Source of the DNA: Mixophyes australis
Taxonomy: Eukaryota > Chordata > Amphibia > Anura > Limnodynastidae
DNA: 64,000 nucleotides
Assembly (NCBI GenBank): GCA_036250195.1
Contig: JAVHZZ010000001.1
Coordinates: 393,375,283 to 393,439,282, forward strand
Reading direction: 5' to 3'
The notes under the pieces were generated by a model. That model was given only the letters and a program-made list of their open reading frames with translations, was not told where the DNA came from and ran no database searches. This document shows positions 1 through 28,336 of the stretch, in pieces; positions within the stretch are counted from its first letter, which is position 1; every line of letters starts with the position of its first letter. The translations under genes were made by a program, and so were the position numbers.

Positions 1-39
1 CCTTGGCACATGGGTGTTACAAATGTAAAAAGCCCTTCA

Positions 40-1013
40 CCAATTATTATGATCTTTTATTTATATAGCACCACAAAGGGTCCGCAGCGCTGTACAGAGA
101 GCATAGGACAAAACAGAACACAGTATACAGGGCAAAACAAAAACAAAGTGCAGTTAAATTTTCAACCCAGCTGAGAGCAGGTACACCAGGCAGAGAGGCA
201 TAAGTGGAGTCCAGAACACTTAGAAACTAAAAAAAGGAAGGAGAGGTGGGGAGTGAACTAAAGCAAGCTAAACCTGGACAGGAGTGTGAGCACAACTAAC
301 AGGATCAGAGCCTGTGAGATGTGAAGTAAAGGGAGAAGATGACTCCAAAGGCAGGGGCCTAGTGTCCATGTTCAAAAATGAGGACACGAGGATAAGAGGA
401 CCCTGATCGCTGAAGATTAAGATCTATAGGGAAGGGGCAGACTAACAAGAAACACAAAGTGGGCAGTCTGGGTGAAGGGACTAGAAATCTGAAAGGAGAG
501 ATGAACAAGAGCAGGTAGTATGAGGAACGGAGGTGAAGAAGGATCATCAAGAGGTGGGTTGTGGCAGACATGGGATCGATTAGACAGAAGAAGGGTTGGC
601 TTTACTGAACAGGTGGGTTTTAAGGGAACGTCTGAAGTTTTGTAGGCTCGGAGACAGCATGATAGAACAAGGGAGATCGTTTCAGAGAAGGGAGGCAGCA
701 CGGGAGAAATCTTGAATGCAGGAATGAGGCAACGGTCGTTGGCCGGCTATGGAGGGCGAGAGGCAGTATGAATGGAGATGAGGTTGGAGACATAAGGAGC
801 AATGAAGTTGGAGAGGGCTTTGTAGGTGAGGGTGAGAAGTTTGAACAGGATTCTGTAACTGAGGGGGAGGCAGTGCAGTGCTTGACAGAGAGGGAAGGCA
901 GATGTAGACCAGCAAGAGAGGAAGATTAGTTTTGCTGCAGCATTGATTATGGACTCAAGAGGAGCGAGATGGGTGCCCATTACTTTGTAGAATGCTGGTC
1001 CAATCACACACAA
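40..1013 (-). mobile_element. Eroded LINE 3' fragment, L2/CR1 group
   Basis: Read on the - strand, 747-1013 translates into the end of a non-LTR reverse transcriptase: a stretch like 'INAAAKLIF', then 'CQALHCLPLSYRI' and 'LTLTYKALSNFIAPYVS'. The segment after it (about 600-740) continues in other frames with a 'FSRAASLL' and 'SLQNFRRSLKTHL'-like tail. These blocks in this order are typical of the C-terminus of L2/CR1-group LINEs. The low-coordinate end carries the 'tttatatagcacc' and 'gcagcgctgtacagag' words common at the 3' end of such elements. Several frameshifts show it is dead. The 5' part is missing. The exact clade is inferred, not proven. Confidence 0.6.
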
Positions 1014-2050
1014 GCACTTTCAGCGTGCCGTATTAAGTGCTTTGGTAGAAAAATGCTGTTATATGCCAGAGAAGGGGGCACTTGTGGAACATGACTGTTT
1101 ACTAGCTGAAAACCTGTGGCATTCAAATCCCACTTGTGTCCTAGCCATGAATTCTCAAAATAAGGTCAGCTGGATTTATTGAGGTAAACAACTTTTCTGC
1201 AGTAGCTGCAGAATACGCAGAAGCATGCCTCAATATTTTACTAAGATATGTTATGGATCCCCCTAACCATTCTTTATCTCCCTTCCCCCCTTATTATCCT
1301 ACCTCTAAAAAAAGAGTTGCTCTCTCTAGCCCTCGCTGTAGTTTGCCGTCTCTATTTTGGCTTTATAGTTATTGTTACTTTTATTGTTCTCATAACCTTA
1401 AGCATTGCTGTTAACTTTTTATTGTCCATAGTGACTATATCTTTCTTACTGTATCAGCTATCTGTTGTGCTCTCAATAAACAGTTTTAAAATAAATATAT
1501 ATTACAGAGAAAAAAGACTAAATTATTTTGTAAAAAAAAACAAACCTCAAAAATGTCAGATAGTGCTTGTTGGATTTGCCTCATTTCCCCACCCAACTTT
1601 TATTGTATTGCTTTTAAAGTACTGCAATCTGAGAGCATTACATTGTTGGGAAAGGGCGTACAGTGGAATTGACTAAGGGATTTATAAGGCGACTACAGCA
1701 AAGCCAAAGCACAATTAGGATCGATATTAAGTATATCTCATTTAGTGTTAACTAAAAAACATAGTACATGCCATGCAACTTTGAGCACACTCATTCACAT
1801 TGTTGGCATATACAAATTGCTGACATGCAAACTAGCTAATACACTTCAATGTGTCCTGTTTTTAAGACTCTTCCCTGGCAGTAAATAATGGCTGAAAAGC
1901 AGCTTACACGTGAAAATGCCTGACAGGAAAAACAATTTTCCCATCTGAATTCAGTATAAATATTGCAATTGTTGCTAGAACACAGCTCTGCCTGACTCTC
2001 CATTACTTTCAGTAGTTATACAGGAACATTTGTAGCATCTCCGCCCCCCC
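1014..2050. other. Intergenic, nothing recognised
   Basis: A/T-rich sequence without a convincing gene. The 142-codon open frame at 1248-1676 is hydrophobic only because the DNA is T-rich. It has no recognisable domain and I do not call it. Confidence 0.5.
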
Positions 2051-2056
2051 GTGTAC

Positions 2057-2079
2057 CATGTGACTACACCAGTCACATG
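2057..2079 (+). promoter_or_regulatory. Paired E-box inverted repeat upstream of TMEM184C
   Basis: An exact 8-bp inverted repeat, catgtgac then gtcacatg, separated by 7 bases, places two CACATG E-boxes back to back about 350 bp before the start codon, next to a C-rich stretch. The second arm with its next base (gtcacatgac) is one base from the GTCACGTGAC motif bound by TFEB/USF-type bHLH factors. The repeat is visible; its role as a promoter element is inference, since the transcription start is not determinable here. Confidence 0.35.
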
Positions 2080-2369
2080 ACCGGGTGATGTCAGCAGGTC
2101 CTGTCCGATGAAGGGGATCTGGCTCTTCCCGTGATGTCAGCTGCAGGCAGGGTACACACCTATGATGTAATGTGCTGCAATCTGCAGACCGTGCATGGGG
2201 GCATATAGTGATATAATACCTGTCTGCACTGACCTATGTGAGATATATATACATGGTCAGGCTTTAGGAAATGCTAGTCTGAATAGTAAATAAGATATGT
2301 ATGTATGTCTGTTAGTGTATTAACATTATTCTGTATAGTTGCAACAGCCATACAATGAAATCCCCGTGA

Positions 2370-20303
<17,934 letters not shown>

Positions 20304-20910
20304 TTCTGTGCTACAGAAACGGTGCCAAATTTATTCTTGACTTGAATCGCTCATTGGAATAGTGGTGCCCGCAAACTGCTGCTGTTAGAAATTCAGATCT
20401 GGATGAAGCCCACTGTGGTACTATACTCAGATTTGTACTTTTTAATTTTATATGTAAAGGTTTGTGTTATAGGTCTTGTGTACAGCCAGAGAGCGAAACA
20501 AACTGACATTCAGTATAGGTGACCAACCTGATTATATATGTGTAACCTTTTATGCCATGAATGTAAAACTAAGGAGGTTTTATACCTTCAGGCGACTTTA
20601 ATTGGTTTCTACATGCTGTCTTGAAACTTTTATTAAATTCATTGCTTCATCTTTCTGGCTTCCTTTTATTTATTTTTTTTATATATATATTTTTAGTGGT
20701 GGGTCCACTAAGGTATTTAGGGCACCTCTGCTCTGTGCATGGTTTAAAACTGCATCCATACAGCAGTTTTGTGTAATATCAAGGACCAATGAAAATAAGC
20801 AACTCTACCTAGATGATGTAAAGGCTGTGGTGCGAAACATAAAATTAAGCCAGAAAGGTAAAGAAATGCAATTGGTAAAAGTTGCAGGACCGTGTGTATA
20901 GAGTAATAAA
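20304..20910 (+). other. TMEM184C: TMEM184C 3' UTR (proximal) with poly(A) signal
   Basis: Untranslated sequence after the stop. The first canonical AATAAA is at 20905-20910. A second one lies far downstream at 26207-26212, so a longer 3' UTR interrupted by old repeats is possible. Use of either is inferred. Confidence 0.55.
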
Positions 20911-22656
20911 CAAAATCATCTGAAGGGTGATTACTACTTATAACATACACAATTTATTGCAAGATAAATTCTGAAGTTAAAAACAGTGATGGCCTTGTTG
21001 TACAATGGTAAACAGTAATTGTAATAGTCACTCACCCCTCCCCCCCCCCCCCCCCATGCATTAAAGGTCAACACCCTAAATATTAAAATAGTGACAAATA
21101 ATTAGCAAAATCCATTACATGTAGAACATATATAGAACATATTGGTAAAACTAAAATTTAATTCTAACACCCAAATTCTGTTGTTTTACAATTCTGTTAA
21201 AATGATTACCACTAACAGGCAAAATGTAAACTGTGTATTGTTTATATAGGTTATCGGTATTATATAACTTATTTTAACGGAGTCTTATAGAAAACAATAT
21301 CAGTTAATTGCTGTTGCTCTTCGTATTGAGTTTATATGAATATTTTGACAATGCAGTGTTTACCTGAGTCACACATGAGCAGACAGGAGCTCGTATGGAA
21401 GGTATACACTACCGAATCACAACACAGCGAAATAGTCCTGCATGAAGCACAACACTCTACCAATGTAAGTCACATAAGTTAACTCAGACATATGGGTTAC
21501 ACTTTGGTACCTCAGTAGATTACTTCTTTTTAAAGGACCACATACTTGTATTGCTTGGAATGGGGCACTGAGCTCTTTACAGATTTAGGTGAAGTGACTT
21601 TAGGCCCCTGGAAACCCACCTACCCCTTTCCATAACATCCCTTATTATCACTGCTTTGAGGTATTGTTGGTCATAAGGATTGTTTATAGTGGTGGAGCTC
21701 AGGGCTATAACTGGGTCTAAGATAGCAATTTAAAAGACTATTTGAATGTAATGCTGTTGAACAGGTCATGTTAAATGTATCGGTTTTTAAATATATAATT
21801 TCCAATTTCTTGGCGCTATTTGGGTAGCACTGTGTCATGGATTAAACGTTACACGCACATGGGATGAGTTTGCTCAGTTAATCTACTCTGTATTTTGCTT
21901 ATTCCCATATTTCGCAAACTATGTTTCAATGCTATTATTGCTTTAGCGTTTGTACATGTAACTCATCTCTTACAACAGATAAAGCATTGCTTAAGTACTT
22001 TGTGCAGAGCTATTTTAGAGTATTTTTAAACGGTTTTACTTCTCCTGTTCCCAGTTGATAACAAGATGGCGACAACGATTAACAAACAGGTTTTTCTTTC
22101 TGTTAAGTTTAGAAGTGATCAGTAGCCTGTATTTCCTGTATTTGAGAAAACTGTCAGGAGATTAAGACTATTTGCTCCTGCACTTTCAGCCCCATGACCA
22201 CACAACCGCTTGGAAGACAACACACACAGGCTAGTAACTGTCGTCTTCAATCCTTTTTACCAACATGTCTTTGAGATTATTCTGTGGCTCTTATATAAAT
22301 GTCAACATTGTAGCCTCTGTGGCCAGCCTAAGGATAAAGAGTAGAGCAAGATGGGACAAAAAAAGTTGTTTTTTCAAAATAGACACTTCTAGGAAGCAGA
22401 TTTAGTATAGAAACTAGCAAAAATTTGGATAATTTTTTTTGCACCTATATTACAGTATATGTCCATTCTGGGGTGTCAGATGCAGGTCTTGGTGATCAGA
22501 GCACAGAGTGTATGTCATGCTACAAGGAGTCTTCTCTGAACACTATATTGGTGCTTATAAGGACAAATGTTTTGATTTACGCAGGGCATGGCTTTCCCAG
22601 GAATTGGACACCATCGCCCAATTTTTAGGTTATATGGTGTCTGGGATTTGAGACCT
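20911..22656. other. 3' UTR or intergenic, nothing recognised
   Basis: A/T-rich DNA. A long C-run sits at about 21038-21054. No gene or definable transposon seen. Confidence 0.5.
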
Positions 22657-22827
22657 GGGGGTAAATGAATCATACCCTGGTTTTTTCATCTCGAGGGAGG
22701 TCGCGTCTTCGCAGCTAAAATTTAAAGGGGCGATGGCTTGTAAAGGCAAGTTTGCCTTTAAATTTTTGCTGCGAAGACGCCAATCTCCCGCAAGATGAAA
22801 AAACCGGGGTATGATACATTTACCCCC
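22657..22827. mobile_element. 171-bp foldback MITE
   Basis: The left arm gggggtaaatgaatcatacc mirrors the right end ggtatgatacatttaccccc. Pairing continues through 'tttttcatctcg', 'gcgtcttcgcagc' and 'aaatttaaa', so nearly the whole element is one hairpin. It is typical of very short non-autonomous DNA elements. No clear target duplication. Confidence 0.7.
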
Positions 22828-24099
22828 TGATCTAAAGGCATGAAAGTGAACCCGAGCAGAGTGGCGGCCCAGTATAATGTGTTTCACAATCTGCTTTCAT
22901 TATCGCCTCTATTAATGTGCCTGCATTTCGTCTTGGATACAGTTATCAACTTTCTGTGCGCTGCAGCCAATCATATATTATTAGCTTTAATAATCGAATT
23001 TCAATACATCGATCGAAGCTATTAGCTGGCTTGTTGCAATGTATTACAGCACATTTGGGCTTTAGCATTTACAGTATTAATAAAAAGGGCTTTATGTCTA
23101 CTTCTCCAATGGCTATGTAGCTTATAAGGACTTGAAATCGAATTAAAGTGCAGTTCAAATTTAAAAATTTACAATATGTACTCTTATTTACCAAAAAGAT
23201 GGGGTTTGTTTTTCACTTCTTACAAAATTGCAAACAAGTAGGTTTTTCCACCATTTTATGTAGTGTTAGGTGGGTGGAACTTTTTCCCTTTCATTGTTCA
23301 CCATAATAAAAGTTTGTTGTTTTTCTTGTTTTTATCTAGTACCCAATAACCACAATATTAATATGCCAAAAAACAGGTGTATTATGACTTAATAATTTGT
23401 AATATGTTACATGTCTATTTCCCTCCAAGGAGTGATGTGATGTCATCAGTAGCTGTTGCCATGGTTTTTTGGTTTTTTAAACTCTCTACTGTTGTTGTGT
23501 TTGTTTCTATTGCTAATTGATTATTTCCCCCTGACATGCAGTGCCTTATCCCACAATGTGATCAGACATGTCACCAAATTCTAATAATCGTCTGCTACAA
23601 GAGGATAAACTTTTAACTCTATTATATGAACTATGTCTTGATTTTATGACATAGACATCTTGATTTGCAACAAATATCTGGTGAGCTGTTGCTTAGATTC
23701 TACTGCATCATTTAATATTTGAGCAATATTAGGAGTATATACAGAATGCTTTACCTTGATTTTACAAGGGAGTGATTTTACTGATTCTTCTTGTATTGTT
23801 GCTTATATTACTTGCACTGATTGTTCCTTGAGCACCTGAATCACTTTACTACTTATAACATAATTAAAAATGTTATTCATTCAATGTTAAAATTCCTTAG
23901 GCTGATTTTCTTATATAAACCTTTATAGATGAATCTAGATTTATCTTTGGCCTTTCACAATTTTAAGAACCCTCTTGTTTCCAAAGATAAATGTTTTCAT
24001 AAAATCCTGAACTCTAGTTTAGCCAGTGCAAAACGGAGCATTGTGCAACAGTTTACTTATTTTCCCAGATGTGTCTGTAATTTCATCAATCCTGGTCAA
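22828..24099. other. Intergenic, nothing certain
   Basis: No gene recognised. The frame at 23929-24189 may already be the N-terminal side of the DIRS-like fossil that follows. Confidence 0.4.
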
Positions 24100-25640
24100 T
24101 CAAAGAGGCACAGAATTGTATTCCAAATTTTTTTTGGTACAAAAAACACTTGGGAGGCTTCACGACCGTATTGGGTTTATGAAGATTGAACAAGTTTGAT
24201 ACAAGTAAAGCATTTTTGGATGTATATCATGAACGCCATTAAAGAAGCAATGGAGGTAGAAAATGTTTTAACATACATATACTTGCAAGATGTCTATCTA
24301 CATATCTCTGTAGCATACCAACATCATTGTTTTCTTGGTTATTGTGTACTAGGTTGCCACAGTTGCATCAATTTATGTGGATGTTGTTGGTCCTCTCAAC
24401 ATCCTTAAGAACATTCATCAAGGTACTCGTGGTGCCAATTGCAATACTAAGAAAGCAGAGACAATGTTCTGGCCCTACTAGGACGATAGTTTGGTGCTAG
24501 GAAGATCAGAAAGTTTTTTTAAAAATTCACAAAGTAATTCTTTTCCTGCAATATCTCGGAAGGAATCCTAAACAAAAGTCATCAAATACAATCGAAACAA
24601 CTTCAGTTCCTAGGTCTCTATATAGCTACAGCAGGGGACAGAAGTGACAATTTGGATGAAACATTAAAACTGGTTGATTTATTTAATTCAATTGGATCCT
24701 ATTAACAATAATGTCTTGGTCCTCTTGGTAATTTTGCATCCAAAATAGGAGTTATATCATGGGCAAAATGGCACATTAGAAGCTTGCATCTAGAATTGCT
24801 CGAACAACGTGATCACAGACAGGACTATCTGGATTAGGAAATGAAGCTAATAGAGTCAGACCAGAGAGTCATGTGGTGGAAGGAACCAGGGTCACAACTA
24901 GGGTTGTGCAAGAGGGGTGATGTCCAGGGCACAGGATAATGAATATTACAGGTGGCTCTTAAAACAATGAAAGTTCAAGTTTGAGCACTGAGCACCCATT
25001 TGGATACAAGATTGGCATTCATAAGCTTTAATATGTTTTTGTCCAAGCAGTTAAGATAATTTAGGCTGCCTATATTGGACTACTTGGAGCACCATAGGAG
25101 CTTAATCTCATACCAGACTCATTAGTGTCATGGCCCCTTGGGCCTTTACAAGAATCTCCCATCAAATGGCTCATTGTTGGTGTTAAACCTGGTGGCAAGA
25201 TGAATAGAATAAATATATTAATAATAGTGCAAGTTACCATTTCTAAACATTTTTCCAGATAAATTATTAGTAAGGACAAATCCAAATTTTCTGTCTAAGG
25301 TAGTGTCTTGTTTCCATTTAAATCAAGAAATTGCATTAAAAGCGTTCTGTTCACAAGCAGATGTGGGTGTTGTGAGAGCAATCTCCATATGTCTTCAAAG
25401 AAACAGAAAAACTGATCAGGTCATTGTTGTACCTACCTGAAGATGACAGGGACATGCTCCATCAAAAGATATGCTTGTAAGATGAATCCATGACGTCACA
25501 CAGGCATATCGGGAAAAGATCTTGAAGTGCCTAAAATTCTTAAGGGCACATTCAAGCAGTCCAGTGGCAACTTATTGGGCTCAAAAAGCGCCATGATCAT
25601 CTGGGAAGTTACTCAAAGACACTGAGGGAGCAAAGGCTCA
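24100..25640 (+). pseudogene. Decayed DIRS-like reverse transcriptase
   Basis: In broken + strand frames the order of reverse-transcriptase blocks is still readable. There is a 'GGF..VLGL..LNKF' block and a 'KHFWMYIMNAI' block (24130-24240), then 'TYIYLQDVYLHISV' (24270-24315), where the DIRS group has a SIDLKDAYLHIPI type motif. Next comes an 'LST..RTFIKVLVVPIAIL' block (24395-24455), then the catalytic-box region 'DDSLVLGR' (about 24480-24505). Stops and shifts occur in each segment and the Tyr of the Y-x-D-D box reads as a stop-containing codon. The family call rests on block order and wording, not on a search. Boundaries are rough; the tyrosine recombinase was not found. Confidence 0.5.
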
Positions 25641-26206
25641 GAGGTGGTCTCTTTTTCCTGGCTATGCACAGCTGAGTAGAGTCCTTCGAGGAAACAAAAT
25701 TAATAGCTAAAAATAATTTCTGTACAGCAGACTGCATCAGATTTTTACTCGCTTATATTTCTGGAGATCAGTGCTCTATAAAACATTTTCCATTGCAAAG
25801 TACTTCTCTAAACCATTGCAGTGAATGGGGCTGTGAGGTCTTCTGGGTATGGAAACAGTTATCATAGTCTAATATTGACACATGCTTTATCCTATTGCTC
25901 TTTAAATGTGCACATTTTTAAATGTCTTAAAATGAAGAACTGTGGGACACTGAATGTTGTGGTTTTCCAGTTTATGTGATGATTTAGTCATTAACCTGCC
26001 TCTTTGAAGACATTTCTATGTCCCATTGGCGCTGATACGGTTTGGTGAATTGTAATACTGTGGTTGCTGCCAATATTTTGTAAAAGTGATTTTTTTTTTT
26101 GCAGCATCTGCTACCTTTATGTACTTTGCCTTACACAGCACATTTTATATTCTATGCTGTTACTAAACATGTCGGCACTATTTGTATGACTTAGTGTGTT
26201 GTATAT

Positions 26207-26212
26207 AATAAA
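26207..26212 (+). promoter_or_regulatory. Distal poly(A) signal AATAAA
   Basis: Canonical hexamer in an A/T-rich stretch (25,900-26,230) that looks like the end of a 3' UTR. It could end a long TMEM184C transcript. Not provable here. Confidence 0.3.
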
Positions 26213-26859
26213 GCATTGATTTAAAATGTATTGTTTTTACCTTTAAATATTGTCATGTTTCATATGTTCTTTAAAAAAGTTAGATGTATGAAGTTTGTTT
26301 CATATAAAGGTCTGTCCGCCTTCCTTCACTACGTTAGTATTTTAGTGTTTGACACACACTCACTTCATATTTGCATTAGAGATGATGCTATCTGCTCTGC
26401 CCCCTTTTTTTCAGTGAAAATGAACGTGCTTCCAAATTGGGAAAGAAAATAAAGAGGGGAATTCCCACCCTCAAATAAACATGAACAATATGTTAAATTT
26501 TTTAGCAGAATGAATACGTACATGCACAACTCTGCAATCGTACCCACTCCAAGGGAGCAGCTTTGGTACATCCCCATGGATGATCGAGGAAATGAGATAT
26601 TTATACTTCTATTAAATACTTTTATCTGAATTCACAAGGAGCACTGAGTGCGCACCCAATTATGCTCTAGTTCTCATGTGGGGGAAAAAAGCTTACCAAA
26701 GTTAATATATTTTTATTTTTTCCCAGGGATGAAGTTATTTCTCTTTCTTTGTGTTTCTGGTTCCATCCTGTGGGCAAGGCTGGCATCAAAAATTGTGCAC
26801 AACAGGCAGGCCTTGGCCCGGTCATCGCAGAGGTACATCATGTTGCCCAGAGCAACCAC

Positions 26860-27090
26860 ATGCACATAAGACCTCCGCACGTGCCCTCAAACTTCCCAAA
26901 TTGCATTACACCATTTCCAAGTCCCTCAGATCTACCCTTGCACCAAGACCTCCCCAATTGCCCCTTACATGCCCATCCGACCAACTTACATGCCATCAAA
27001 CTTCCATGAATGCCCCTTAGATGCCACTTAGACTTCCCCACATGCTCATAAGACTTACATGCCCATCGGACATTCTCACATGCCATCAGA
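26860..27090. repeat. Degenerate short tandem phrase
   Basis: Loose repetition of phrases such as acatgcccatc.gac, catgccatca.act and 'cttccccacatg'. It looks like an old, diverged minisatellite. The open frames here are by-products. Confidence 0.4.
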
Positions 27091-27099
27091 CTATTTGTT

Positions 27100-28320
27100 A
27101 ATATTTACTGACTTCCAGCATCTACTGTCACTGACTATGCTGGTGAGCTTATGAGATCTAACGCAGCCGTTCTAAAAAACAGCGTGTGCCAAGGGGATGA
27201 TGTAAGTGTGACGTCATGTCCTCCTCGAATAAGATCTACTCTCACTGGTGTGGGCGGGCTCTCCTCTGGGGCTGGTTGTTCCCTTCCGTCTGTCTCAGGG
27301 CCCGCCAGTACAGATGATTCCAGCTGCAAACTGCTTCTTATTTACAGACTGGGACTGATTCATGTTTAGATGTCCATCCGTTTGCGTAGCATATCTTGCA
27401 TGATTCCAAACAGCGCATGCCCAGAAACGGACTTCACACCAATGAGCGCAATTGTAGGTAATTCATATCCTGACACAACGCCTTACGACTTGAGAGGTCA
27501 GTCGTATAGTTTGCACATGCTACAGGGCAGGTGTAAATTCCTGTGTTGGGTTCTATGTTTACTAGTACACTTGACACCATTGGAGGCGGACTCCTAGTGT
27601 ACCATTTAGTTTCATTGAGATGCTTGCATACCATGTTAAAGAGGTATGTGAAAATTTCACACATGCATGTCATTAGCAACAAAAGGAAAACAGCATTGTT
27701 AAGCATTTTTATTTTATTTTTCCTTTTTAAAGCAGTCGCATATGTTCACTCCGGACATTCTGCACCTTACCTATCAGGGCAAGCCACTTCTCAAGGCTTG
27801 CCCATCTGTACCATTCCTGGATCTTTGCAGCTCTTCCGATGGACTCGGCGTGGTCTTCATTTGCGGTTGCCTTGCAAAATACCTTGCGTCTGTGCATATA
27901 CAGACCCCTGGATCCTTTGCCGAACCCTGTTGACCTCTGGATTTGAACTATAAAAGGACTAATCATCACAGCAAATGCTAGGTAATTGTGTTTAACTTTA
28001 TACAGCTCATTAGCCCTGTGCTTATATGTCTTGCTAAAGGCTTCTGTGTACTGATCTGGCTTTTGACTACTAGACTTTTTACTTCTTAGTCCTTGGAATC
28101 TTGCTTGCATCATATTGTTACTCTGTGTACTGACTCTTGGAAGCTGCTCCTCGCATTAACCCTTTGGAACCTTCCCTGCATAATATTGCTAAACTTAACT
28201 GACTCGGCTTGAATCTGGTACTGCTTTCTGCATTAAGCCTTCGGAGCCCTGCTTGCATCATACTGCTACTCTGTATAACGGCCCAGCTGGACTTGTGGAC
28301 TACGTTATTATTAACCTTAG
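27100..28320. other. Unassigned, possibly an old LTR fragment
   Basis: No gene recognised. At about 28091, 28162 and 28238 a unit of about 70 bp beginning cttggaatc/ctttggaac/ccttcggag and containing gcttgcatcata.tg.tact recurs imperfectly. The text style resembles the internal arrays of the gypsy LTRs further right and continues after the LINE at 30614-30800. A solo-LTR origin is a guess. Confidence 0.3.
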
Positions 28321-28336
28321 ACTTAACACTATTCTT
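28321..28336. repeat. Left 16-bp target duplication of L1
   Basis: acttaacactattctt, identical to 30598-30613. It delimits the LINE between them. Confidence 0.9.

Noticed and set aside
1248..1676. 142-codon + strand open frame upstream of TMEM184C
   Set aside because: Composition follows the T-rich DNA (Leu/Ile/Phe/Val), with no domain, no splice partner and no similarity I recognise.
27727..28113. 128-codon - strand frame, with a 136-codon + strand frame over the same DNA (27543-27953)
   Set aside because: No domain on either strand. Both fall in a region that looks like an old repeat. Not called as a gene.
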